From positions 3,854,451 to 3,918,450 of the forward strand of contig NW_003314263.1 in assembly GCF_000143415.4 (NCBI RefSeq): 64,000 nucleotides of DNA. Reading direction: 5' to 3'. This stretch comes from Selaginella moellendorffii. Taxonomy: Eukaryota > Streptophyta > Lycopodiopsida > Selaginellales > Selaginellaceae. A model generated the notes under the pieces. It was not told the origin of the DNA. It ran no database searches and saw only the letters and a list, made by a program, of their open reading frames with translations. Positions 1-9,141 of this stretch are shown piece after piece. Both the position numbers and the translations under genes were made by a program. Position 1 is the first letter of the stretch; every line of letters begins with the position of its first letter.

Positions 1-860
1 CCAACACTTACCATACATGTCGACCAAGCAGCTTGCCACGTACAAGTCTTCCAGATCAAAGCCTCGCTCTGATACCAACGAGTGCACCGCCATTCCGGCT
101 TCCCGCGAACGCAGCGTCACGATCTTCCCATCGACTTGCCTTCCCTGTTCTTGAGTTGACGCCTTAAGCGCAGCCACCAAAGACTGGGAGTGTAGCAAAT
201 CTCCAAAGAGTTGAAGGCCATCTTTCCCTCATCGTTCTCAGTTGAGAAGAGCGTTGACTACGAATATGTTTGAGTCACATCCCAGTCTGTCGGCCGTGCC
301 GTGGATCGCGTAACTAGAAACCTGAGCTTCTCCTGTGGATTCCGAGCTTCTTTCTTGGCTCCGAGGCCTGGAGAGCAGCGACAACACTCCAGCTATCGAG
401 CTGACAACCTCGGGACGACACCATATTCATAAACATCTCTAGAGCTAGCTCCTCGTTCTCACCATCCTGTGCGTAGCCGAGCATCAAAACGTTCCACGAG
501 ACCACATCCCGACTTTTCATCCTGTCGAAAACCTCTTGAGCACGCACCATGCTCCGGCACTTCACGTACATGTCGATGAGAGCATTCCGCACGTAGCCTC
601 GGCTTGACGATGGTCTTCTTCGGCAGCTGCCAGAGGCGAGCGCAGCGGCAAAAGTTCGTGCGTTTGCTGCGCAGCACTGTTGTATCGATCGAAAGAGCTA
701 CAAGGCCATCTCGGCCTCGCCATTCTCCGCATAGCCACTTCGTCGGGGCGAGGAATCCTGTCGAAGGCCTACTGTGCTTCCACCACGCTGTCACACTTCA
801 TGTACATCGCCACCAAGTCCGACTCTCGCGTTCGCGTGATCTTTCGACGTCTCTAGCTCT
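1..860 (-). pseudogene. Decayed PPR (PLS-type) gene, runs off the left edge
   Basis: Read on the minus strand, several stretches have the typical repeat text of plant pentatricopeptide repeat proteins: about 1-190 contains 'DLYVASCLVDMYGKC', 314-592 contains 'NALIDMYVKC', 'AQEVFDRM' and 'DVVSWNVLMLGYAQDG', and about 770-850 contains 'LVAMYMKC'. These pieces lie in different frames and are split by stops, for example a TAG replacing a residue just before 'AFDRIP' near 750. The family normally binds organellar RNA for editing or processing, and intact members are long intronless ORFs. Here no continuous frame exists, so I call it a pseudogene. The 5' part of the gene, if present, lies at higher coordinates; the 3' part lies outside the window. 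Confidence 0.75.
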
Positions 861-1770
861 GGAGCACGACTTTAGCCCCGCGAGACAAGCGCTTCTCTCG
901 AGCTGATAAGCACGCCGGTCTTGGTGCTGATCTTTTTTTTGTTTTTGTGATCACTGGATTTGTGTGCTCGCTCGCCAGGGTTTTCCTCCGACTTTGCGTA
1001 CCAAGTCACTTACATTGTCAAGCGGTCGTATCCAAGTCGTGAACAAAAATGGCATAGGAGTAATCGATCATATGCTGGAACCGATAACAATGTCGTAATC
1101 CCACGCAAGGCTGTGCAACGTAGGAGTGTTTTTCGAGTCGAGGCAGACTCGCAGCTGCTTGTCACTCGGCTGCCTGTTTATCGTCCCGCGATTTCACGTT
1201 GTCTCAAATCGAGCCGGAGAGAATGGAATGGAATGGTTCTCGATCATCACCACCGAGAAGTAAGCTTTCTACCTTTTTTGGCCTGGAGGTCTGACCGATC
1301 CAACTTTTTTGCTGGAAAAACGAGCCAGTGTTCTCTCATCTCGCCGGAAGAACTACCATATCGGCTGTGAAAACTTTATAAAAAAATTTGGCTCTACCCA
1401 AAGCGTTCGAAAATTTGCCTTCGTTGATTCGGGACATCTTGAAAAGCCGTCCACGCTTCTTTGAGCGCCATCTCCTCAGCTTCCTCTTTCCAATTGATTG
1501 GTCTAGAGTTTGGCACGGATCCTCGATGCTAGAAATCAGGACCTGGAACCAAATCACCTGTCCTTAGAATAAAAAAGTTCATGTACCCTTGCATTGACTG
1601 GGTTGACTTTCATTGACTGGGTCTTCGTTTGTAAGCTATTTGGGTGGGAAGAAGAGCGTCGTGTGTCCTGCGAGACCGCATCTCAACTCCATCTTCCACG
1701 TTAAAAGCCGCGCAAATCGTTTTGGGCGACAAGCTCTTGATCACTCCATGAAAATCCTCGCTGGAAACAA
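850..1770. repeat. Dispersed repeat block, copy 1
   Basis: This block shares several separate pieces with 5440-6240. About 850-910 matches 5942-6001 directly; about 1085-1375 matches 5442-5690 directly (shared text such as 'gtgtttttcgagtcgaggca'); about 1375-1555 matches 6030-6235 directly ('ttcgttgattcgggacatct'); about 1580-1770 matches 5665-5830 in inverted orientation. No transposase, terminal repeat or coding frame is recognisable. The pieces are in a different order in the two copies, so it is a mosaic and not a simple duplication. Small open frames inside it look like chance ORFs. Confidence 0.7.
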
Positions 1771-1879
1771 TGGAAACTCTGCCTCCGCACGGCAAACTCT
1801 CCATTGCATTATTGCGTGAATATTCGAAGAATAAACATAAATGGAGAATATGCTGGCGGTTTAGGGCTCATCTTTTCTC

Positions 1880-2315
1880 TTCTTTTCTCGCAGGTAGCTC
1901 GTTCGGAGATTTTGCGAGAGAAGTTGTCCACGAACACAGGCGGTGGAGATCTAATGGGGGATTGTCTCGTGGCTTGTATTCAGGTAATATAGCTATTGTT
2001 TCCATCGATCGACCGAATGATTTGTTTTTTCTATCCCTCGGCAAACAGCCGTGAGCTCATTTGGCTGAGACCACAGGCCGTGAAACTCCTGACTACCTTG
2101 ATAGACATCGACTCAGCTGGTTTTCAACAGCGGTGGTCTTGTTTTTCGTGTTTTTCTTTCGGAACTCTGTGCATGTGGCTCCTCTCGTTCTACGGCTTGG
2201 CTCTCGATTTGCACGGGACATGGTCGAGCACGGGATGAGCGTGGACTGACGAGGTAAGAGCCTTGCTTTTTCAAGCTCGTATGTAAATCCGTGTTGGGTG
2301 GTCAGAAAATCTGAC
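1880..2315 (+). pseudogene. V-ATPase subunit H fragment with introns retained
   Basis: This is a rearranged partial copy, on the plus strand, of the intact V-ATPase subunit H gene at 15601-17570. It holds remnants of the exon encoding the 'QAVEVSQ' segment, the following intron beginning 'gtaatatagctattgtttcc', pieces of the exon carrying 'GVKLLTPL', the segment read as '[13 protein letters not shown]' (intact gene: '[13 protein letters not shown]'), the 'RDMVE' codons and the next intron. Several internal deletions break the frame. Because introns are present, the copy arose from DNA and not from reverse-transcribed mRNA. Confidence 0.8.
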
Positions 2316-2379
2316 ATGGCTATGGGATTTACTTTGGGATTTGATCTGAAATGATTTTAGCTTTTATTTAGCGTTACAT

Positions 2380-3405
2380 TCATGGAGGCACCAAAGATGG
2401 TGCAAACAGAAAAACATACCTCAGAAGTAAAGGATTCTGAAGTGGAATGCTACTCCAGACCATACTCTCACAATCCACAAAAAACAGCTTATACTTATCC
2501 GGAATCATTAAGGTGCCTTCGTAAAAACAGATTGGAAGAAGAGGAATGTGGCCCTCGTTGTAAGGAAAGCTTGTCTCCTCAACAAATCTCTTTGATGCAC
2601 AGTCCAACCTTATCAGCATCATCTTCAGAACCCCAAAATCGTTTACCAAAGCCACCTTGAAAAACTGTGTTGCTGGTGTTACCACCCAATTGTACACATT
2701 CCAGCAAGCTTCAACAGGGGAATGGCCCATGAAAGATGACCACTCAACAGTCCATCTCATTTCTTCCATGTTGAAGCTCAAAGCCCCCCACATACGTTCA
2801 CGTTCGCATGGAAAATAAGCGTTGCTGTTGGCCATCCCAACTCCATTTTCGAGACGATTCCAGCCAGGAAGGTAATCCACCTTGTCCCACACTCCTGATC
2901 TCGAGCTATATACCAGCAATTGCTTTTTTTTGTTATCCGCTACACAAATCCAGTAACCATGCATACACGGTTCCAAAACCAGGGCAGAACGATATACAAT
3001 TACTACTTTCAGGGGCGGCGGCGGGAGCACCTTGAGAGCTGTGGTGAGCGGATTGAGAACAACATAGTCATTGCCCATCGATCCAAACAGCAATCCACCA
3101 CAGGCCTTGAAAACCCTGATGTGATTGTAAACATCCTGACGGACCCAACCCTTCTGTGTTTGAGATCCAGCAACAAACGGGTTGCACCGATACACTCCCC
3201 TACCAAAAGAAGTTACTCCCAAGACATGAGGAGGGGGGTAAATCTGCTTGTTTCTAGAGTGGTGCGCTGAATGAGACTTTCCAAATCTTGGTGAGTCTAC
3301 GAGATCCCTCCACTGCTTGCACACGACTCTGATGCGGCGGTGCAAAACAACTGCTGGCAATAGCTTCAACACCTCCTCCTCAACTATGTGCACCAGCTCG
3401 TCCAT
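2380..3405 (-). CDS. F-box protein with kelch/F-box-associated-like C-terminus
   Basis: This is a single uninterrupted ORF of 341 codons starting at an ATG. The N-terminus (about residues 5-42) resembles an F-box: an acidic helix, 'LLPAVVLHRRIRVVCKQW' and then 'LVDSPRF'. The rest has the scattered W/G pattern of plant F-box-associated or kelch-like beta-propellers, for example 'CGGLLFGSMGNDYVVLNPLT' and 'YSSRSGVWDKVDYLPGW'. F-box proteins are substrate receptors of SCF ubiquitin ligases and bind SKP1/ASK through the F-box. The substrate cannot be told. It stands in a repeat-rich stretch, which is usual for fast-evolving F-box genes, and a related C-terminal remnant may lie at 4320-4770. Confidence 0.75.
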   Translation of the reverse strand: MDELVHIVEEEVLKLLPAVVLHRRIRVVCKQWRDLVDSPRFGKSHSAHHSRNKQIYPPPHVLGVTSFGRGVYRCNPFVAGSQTQKGWVRQDVYNHIRVFKACGGLLFGSMGNDYVVLNPLTTALKVLPPPPLKVVIVYRSALVLEPCMHGYWICVADNKKKQLLVYSSRSGVWDKVDYLPGWNRLENGVGMANSNAYFPCERERMWGALSFNMEEMRWTVEWSSFMGHSPVEACWNVYNWVVTPATQFFKVALVNDFGVLKMMLIRLDCASKRFVEETSFPYNEGHIPLLPICFYEGTLMIPDKYKLFFVDCESMVWSSIPLQNPLLLRYVFLFAPSLVPP

Positions 3406-4319
3406 AGTCCATACCTGCCCTATTACGGAAACGGGCTCTTTTAATCCCCGTTTACTTCAAAGGATAATGATCGTCAAAGTACCCAAGAGACGAGGAAGAA
3501 GATGGGGATCCAGGAGGACGAAAGTTTGAGGTGGAAGGAACAGCTCCTTGGTCTTCACAAGAATCTGCTCGACATATGGATCGAATTCTCCGCAAAAGTG
3601 GTGTTGTTGCAATTGTTTGTTTCACCGAGGGTCGTCCACACTTATTCATACCCTTGTCTTTGCCGGGTGTTGTAGTTAAGTACTGTTCGAGCGTCAACAC
3701 TGTCTGGAGGAATGGCCTTCGAGGAACGCACAACAAAGCTGGTCGTTTCAGATCTTTCCCAGTCTCAAAACCTAGCAAAACACGACTTTTACAGTGGACC
3801 ACATAAGTGAGGCCGGAGACGATGTTGTGACTGACAACGAAGGTAAAACTCCTTGAGAGTGAAGGCATGGCTCTTAGACGCGAATGACAGCGCTCAAACT
3901 TCTCAATCGCTTCACTCACTCACGTTCACTCGCTCTGGTGGGGATCAAAAACAGTTCCCCCATGGCCGTCGTTGCTCGCCTAGGAGTGGTGTCAAACCGG
4001 TTGTTGCCGCGGCACTTTCCAATGGCCGCATGCTTGGGCCTGCTCTGTGGCGTCCGCAGAGACGACTTCTTGACTGATTTGGAGCCACCATTGTCGCGCT
4101 GCTGGGCCGTATGGCCGTTGCGGGTGGCTGTTTGCGCACCGGATTCCAACTTGAGCTTCCTGTTGTGGAAGTGACCTTTGCAAACGCGAGTGCTCCTGAT
4201 TTTGCGTTTGGACCAGGTCAGATCAACTTAAGAATAAGATCAGGCAACCAGGAGCAGTTTAGCATTCACCTGCTCTATGGACGGTAGCTGGAGGTCACAG
4301 TGTTTATACAGCGTTTCCC
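3406..4319. other. Gap without a supported gene
   Basis: About 0.9 kb lies between the F-box gene and the next remnant. A 155-codon minus-strand frame runs from 3452 to 3919, but it has low-complexity Ser/Pro at its end and no recognisable domain, so I treat it as unsupported. The first part is probably the 5' region of the F-box gene. Overlapping open frames at 3850-4180 exist on both strands and look like chance. Confidence 0.4.
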
Positions 4320-4770
4320 ATGTCTGGAAATCATCGCATACTGACGGGACATCTTGCTGGGGAGTTCATCTTCCGGGATAGCAAGCTGCAGGCTTACGAC
4401 CTGCGCACTGAGGCAATGGCAATCCCAGGTGCCAAAGCTTGGAACGACTTCCCGCTGCCTCAAGAACTCAAACTCGTGGGCTACATTTATCGCAGGCTTG
4501 ATCCTTGCATTACGGGCCCAAGGTGATCGTGGTTGGCCAGTGCGAACTCATAATAGGTCATCATTTCAAGGGAGGCATCGTATTGCTGGAGCTGGATGAA
4601 CAAGAAGAATGCGGGCGTCACTGGAAGGTGGTTACGTGGGCAAAGGCGGAGCATTTTGCAGATAATGACACGCCACATTCACGATTCATTACCCATTTTC
4701 CTCTTCAAGGTGGCGATCTGGTGGTGCTGAACGAAAAAAAGCAGGTTGGATTCTGGACCAGGCTGTAGCT
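4320..4770 (+). pseudogene. F-box-type protein C-terminal remnant
   Basis: Two plus-strand frames carry text that looks like the C-terminal half of a plant F-box-associated or kelch-like protein: 4320-4526 contains 'EAMAIPGAKAWNDFPLP', and 4505-4768 contains 'VVGQCELIIGHHFKG', 'HWKVVTWAKAEHFA' and 'FPLQGGDLVVLNEKKQV'. A change of frame is needed near 4510 and no F-box is visible upstream. It could be the last exon of a gene whose intron I cannot see, but a truncated relic is simpler. Confidence 0.45.
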
Positions 4771-5439
4771 TTCCATCTCAAGCATCATAATTGGTTGGAA
4801 CTTCCTACAAGAGCGTGCGGTGGCCTCATCGGTCTCCTGACAGCCTGCAATGGAGGAGGAGGATAAATTTTGCGTCTACAGCTCGTAATCTTCGTCAAAT
4901 AATAGGACAAACAAATAACAAAAACAGCGCAACAATGGAGGGAGGAGGCAGGATCTCAAGAGATGTACCGTGAATTACTGTGTATGCACTCGAAAACAAG
5001 AAATAGATACGATCCTCAAGAAGGAAAAGCTAGAAAATAAAAGTGCTTCAGCCTTCAAAAGCATGTTCCTCAGCAATCGTCTCTGCTTTGGCCTCGTCTA
5101 TTTGCTGGAAGTAAGTCAAATCCTACAGTTTAGAAATTTCACTTGACACATACGTCGTCGTGATAAAAAGCGTACTTTGATCCTCGAATTTATCCCAGTC
5201 ATTGCGTGTTCCTGATGCCAAACGAAATACTAATGCTCACTGTTTCTGCATAAGATAAGTACCAAATGGACACTCCATTGCAGAACGCAAGCCAGGCTTT
5301 TACTCAGTAACCTGATGTTCCGCAACCCAATCTTTCCTATGACATTCTTCTTTGCCGATGACAAAGAAACTGCGGTTTAGCTCAAAAGAAAACAAACTAA
5401 AAGTGTAACCTGGATATTATCCACCAGCCTTATCATATA
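4771..5439. other. Gap without a supported gene
   Basis: About 670 bp with no coherent reading frame, no RNA gene and no clear repeat. It becomes more AT-rich towards the middle. I see nothing in it. Confidence 0.4.
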
Positions 5440-6240
5440 TAACAATGTCGTAATCACACGCAAGGCTGTGTGACGTAAGAGTGTTTTTCGAGTCGAGGCA
5501 GCCGCCTGTCACTCGGCTGCCTGTTTATCGTCTGCGTCTGCGATTCCACGTTGCCTGAGTTCTAATGGGATGGAATGGTTCTCGATCATCACCACCGAGA
5601 AGTAAGCTTTCTACCTTTTTTTGCGTGGAGGTCTGATCGATGCTGGAAAAACAGGTCAGTGTTCTTTCATCTCGCTGGAAGAACTGGAGTGATCAAGAGT
5701 TTGTCGCCCAAAACGATTTGTGCGTGGAAGAGGGAGTGCTGCGGTCTATCGTCTTCCCAAAATAGCTTACAAACGAAGAGCCAATGAAAGTCAATGAAGA
5801 GTCAACTCAGTCAATGCAAGGGCATATTCAAAGATGTAATTGAGAACTTTTTTATGGGTGCCGCTCGTCCCATCGCCCGCGCGAGGCTGCAAGAATGAGA
5901 TTCTCGGCAATGTAGGACAGGAGATTTGTTCCAGGTCCTCTCTAGCTCTGGAGCACGACTTTAACGCCGCAAGGCCAGCGCATATCTCGAGCTGATGAGC
6001 GTTGCCGCTAGTACCTCGTATCGGCTGTGAGAACTTTAGGATCCAGCGAAGTCCTGGACAGCATAGTAAGGATGGCTCTACCTTCCAGCATCAAAGCGTT
6101 CGAAAATTTGCCTTCGTTGATTCGGGACATCTTGAAAAGAATGTTTGCTCTCGCCATCTCCTCAGCTTCCTCTTTCCGATTGATTGGTCTAGACTCTAGA
6201 GTTTGACACGGATCCTCGATGCTAGAAATCACGTCGAAAG
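5440..6240. repeat. Dispersed repeat block, copy 2
   Basis: Second copy of the shuffled pieces described for 850-1770. The shared sections are 5442-5690 and 6030-6235 (direct), 5942-6001 (direct) and 5665-5830 (inverted relative to 1580-1770). The order of the pieces differs between copies. Neither copy shows an element-encoded protein or matching ends. The two blocks flank the F-box genes and both adjoin PPR debris, which suggests that they spread together with PPR gene fragments. Confidence 0.7.
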
Positions 6241-6454
6241 AGGCCGGCAAATCCACGCGAACGCGAGAGAAAGTGGTGTGGATTCGGACTCTCACGTAGC
6301 CAGCAGCTTGGTGGCGATGTACATGAAGTGTGGGAGCGTGGTGGAAGCACAGCAGGCCTTTGACAGGATTCCTATGCTGGAACGCTTTGATCTGCACGAT
6401 CAAATGCAGAAGAACGAAAAAGAGAAATCAAATCCAATTCACTCCAAAAAATAG
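6203..6454 (+). pseudogene. PPR repeat fragment
   Basis: A plus-strand open stretch reads like one and a half PPR motifs ('GRQIHANARESGVDSDSH', 'SSLVAMYMKCGSVVEAQQ', 'AFDRIP') and then runs into unrelated sequence and a stop. The same motif text, inverted and more damaged, occurs at about 770-835. The start codon and the remaining repeats of a PPR gene are absent, so this is a relic. Confidence 0.65.
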
Positions 6455-6517
6455 TGCAAATCTGATGCTCTCAAGGTATGAGGAGAGAGGAACAGACTGC
6501 TTGAGAAGAGCTTGTAT

Positions 6518-7027
6518 TCATTTCGCAAACTTTCTACATGGTGGAAAGATTCTATCTTCGTCCCCGCCCATCATCGATGCTAGTCTTTCAACCGCCCTGG
6601 GGAGAACGTCATGGCGCCCCATCTCACTCCTCGGCCAGCACCGCCTCTCGCCATCCCTAAGCTTCCCATTCTCAGGGATCGCACACTCCTCCCAGTCCCT
6701 TCTCGAAAACCCCTTGATTGCGATCCCTCGCGAGTCCTCGGCCAGCCCAACCTGGTACTTCTCAACCTTGCCCCCTTCTCTGGTGATGGTGTACAAATGG
6801 CGCATCATCCGCCTGCCCTGATCGTTCTCAGGGTAGAACTCGGACCTCACAAGCTCGTACACGCCGTGGCCGGGCAATTCGGCCGTGGGCGGCTCTGGAT
6901 ACTCGATCGGGTACATGAAATCCCCCATTGGACTCACCTGGAGATCCCCAATCGTGAATTTCTCCGGGGCTCTGACGGGAACATGCTTCATAGTCCGAAG
7001 CATGACCGCGATGAACTCATCAGCCAT
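6518..7027 (-). CDS. Orphan protein of 169 aa
   Basis: This is an ATG-started ORF of 169 codons with ordinary coding composition. I do not recognise its family. The front two thirds look like a folded soluble domain (motifs 'PEKFTIGDLQVSPMGDFM', 'HGVYELVRSEFYPEN' and 'HLYTITREGGKVEKYQVG'). There is no signal peptide or membrane segment. The ORF ends at a TGA after 'FPPCRKFAK'. In a degenerate inverted copy at 11165-11400 the same place reads Cys and the frame continues 'IQALLK', and here too the codons after the TGA read 'IQALLKQ'. The TGA may therefore be a recent truncation or there may be an unseen 3' exon. It is divergent from the neighbouring chloroplast-type gene, with only about 95 bp between the two ATGs. 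Confidence 0.55.
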   Translation of the reverse strand: MADEFIAVMLRTMKHVPVRAPEKFTIGDLQVSPMGDFMYPIEYPEPPTAELPGHGVYELVRSEFYPENDQGRRMMRHLYTITREGGKVEKYQVGLAEDSRGIAIKGFSRRDWEECAIPENGKLRDGERRCWPRSEMGRHDVLPRAVERLASMMGGDEDRIFPPCRKFAK

Positions 7028-7121
7028 CCAAGAACCCTAAAAAGCAGAGCCCTAAATATTCAAGAGAACGTATATCTTTAGAATATGCTCATTTTACTAC
7101 TCTCTGCCCTAAATTTTGGTT

Positions 7122-8728
7122 ATGGCGCTCGCGCCGGAGGCGGTGCTCTACTCCGGCTGCTTGTGGCGGCAGTCAAGGATCTTCCCCTCTCCGAGCTCCG
7201 TGGTATGTCACAGAAGCAGCAGCAGCAGCAGGAATCGACGTAGCAGCAGCCGATTGAGCTCCGCATTCTCGGCTGGGAGGAGGGATTGGAGCAGGGGTTT
7301 AGGGTTTAAGGGAGAGAGCGCAGCAGCAGTAGCAGCCGCGGCGGCCGTGGATTCTTCTACTAGCGAGGTAGAATCGGCGGCGGAAGCGTTGAAGCTCGAG
7401 GAAGAATCGGCCGCGGAAGGTGTAAAGCTCGAGGAAGAATTGGTGAGAAAGGAAGAGGAAGATGGAGCTGCTGGGAGTTCTAAGAGAGACGAAGAGGTGG
7501 AGTTTGAGAAGGGATTCAGCATGAGGAGGGTGTGTGACAGGTTGATCGAGGTGTTTATGGTGGACAGGCCCGATCCAGACGAGTGGAGAAAATTGCTAGC
7601 GTTTAGCCAGGAGTGGAGGAGGATTCGTCCTTACTTTTACGAGCGATGCAAGGCGCTGGCAGAGTCCGAGGACGATCCGAGAAAGATGGGAAATCTTTAC
7701 AAGCTCTCCAGAAAATTGAAAGAGGTATAAAGCTTTTCTTGTGTTCTAGGCTGTGTGAGATTTGTCTTAAGTTTTAGCTAAGTTGTTTTGTATCTTTCTT
7801 TCCAGGTAGATGACGAGATGATAAGGCACGATGAGCTGCTCGAGGAGATCGAAGTTAACGAGACGGAGATAGATGTCATTGTTGCCAAGCGTCGGAAGGA
7901 TTTCACGAGCGATTTCTTCAAGCATCTTCGAGTTTTATGTGATGCAAACCATTCCAACTTAGATCGGCGAGAAAGTAAGTCCTTTCCTTCATCTTCATGC
8001 TCGTTTTATGAACAAGTCTATGCTCTGTAGAACTGGCACAATTGGCAGCAAGATGCCTGGCTAGCGTCGAAGAGTATGACAAAGGTGCTGAGAACAGTGT
8101 AGCCTTGGACGCTGCTCGCCGGAAGTTTGATGACATCCTGAACTCCTCGTCCCTGCAAGATGCCTGCAAGAAGATTGACACCCTCGTCAAGAACAAGCAG
8201 TTTGATCCGACACTGATGCTGGTGATCAGCAAAGCTTGGGCTGCTGCAAAAGAATCACCACTGATGAAAGAGGAGGTACAGTCTAGTGAAAGGAAAAGTA
8301 CAACCTCATTTACTTTTTCAGGTGAAAGACATCATGTTTCATCTGTACAATGTCGCCAAAGGAAATATGCAAAGACTCGTCCCAAAAGAAGTCCGGATCT
8401 TGAAGCATCTGCTGACGATTGAAGATCCTCGAGAGAGACTCGGTGCTCTGGCGCAGGCATTCTCCCCTGGAGACGAACTTGAGGGGAAAGATATTGACCT
8501 TTTATACACGTAAGTGAGCAACCAATGCAAGTTCTTTTATCCACTTCTATGATCTCTGCTCTTTCCAGGACTCCAAACAGGCTCTACAGGCAGGTGCTGT
8601 TCATTCTCGACGCTTACTACAGTAACAAGGAGAAGACGCTGATCCAAGAGGCTCAAAAGCTCATGGATCCACTCGTGATCAGCAGGCTCGAAATTCTCAG
8701 AGATGTGATCAAAACCGAATTCCTATGA
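7122..8728 (+). CDS. Chloroplast-type protein of the At4g37920 family
   Basis: This is a multi-exon gene whose joined product matches, by my recall of the family, the plant protein annotated as uncharacterized At4g37920, chloroplastic. The N-terminus is Ser/Arg-rich, as in a plastid transit peptide, followed by an Ala/Glu-rich linker. The conserved part begins near 'CDRLIEVFMVDRPDP' and continues through 'DEMIRHDELLEEIE', 'AKRRKDFTSDFFKHL', 'LAARCLASVEEYD', 'KFDDILNSSSLQDACKKI', 'SKAWAAAKESPLMKEEVKD', 'LLTIEDPRERLGALAQAFS' and ends 'ISRLEILRDVIKTEFL'. Exons are separated by short GT-AG introns near 7726-7805, 7975-8030, 8277-8320 and 8511-8570. The ATG at 7122 is the first in frame. Molecular function is not established; plastid location is inferred. 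Confidence 0.88.
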
Positions 8729-9141
8729 GCAAGCTTTTGTAAAGATTAATAGATGTATTGCATCCTACTTTTGTGTTCCCTACCACTCTCATGTCCTTGG
8801 CGAATTTCACCCCAAGCTCGGGAATCGTGGACACAGTCCGCAATGCTCGCAGGACCTCGAACGAATGAATCTATATATTATTAGTGAAGATTTCTTTAAA
8901 AGTTGGTACAAATTTCTAAAACTATTCAAATCATTTGACGATCATTTCTCTCACATTCCTCCTCTGAGACGAAGACTCTTTCTGCGTCTTCAAGCTGCTT
9001 TACTGCAATAAGACATTGCTGATCTTTCACGCGAGCAGTTGATGGTATGAAGGACTTCATTTCCGACTAGCTTCATCTTGCAGTCTTGTTATGTTCGGCT
9101 GCAACTTAAACTACAACATGGAAAAATGCAAGGACTCAGCA
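8729..9141. other. Short intergenic stretch
   Basis: About 410 bp between the 3' end of the At4g37920-type gene and the 3' tail of the converging broken orphan gene. It is moderately AT-rich. Nothing recognisable. Confidence 0.4.

Noticed and set aside
3452-3919. 155-codon minus-strand ORF
   Set aside because: No domain, Ser-rich tail, and it overlaps the likely 5' region of the F-box gene.
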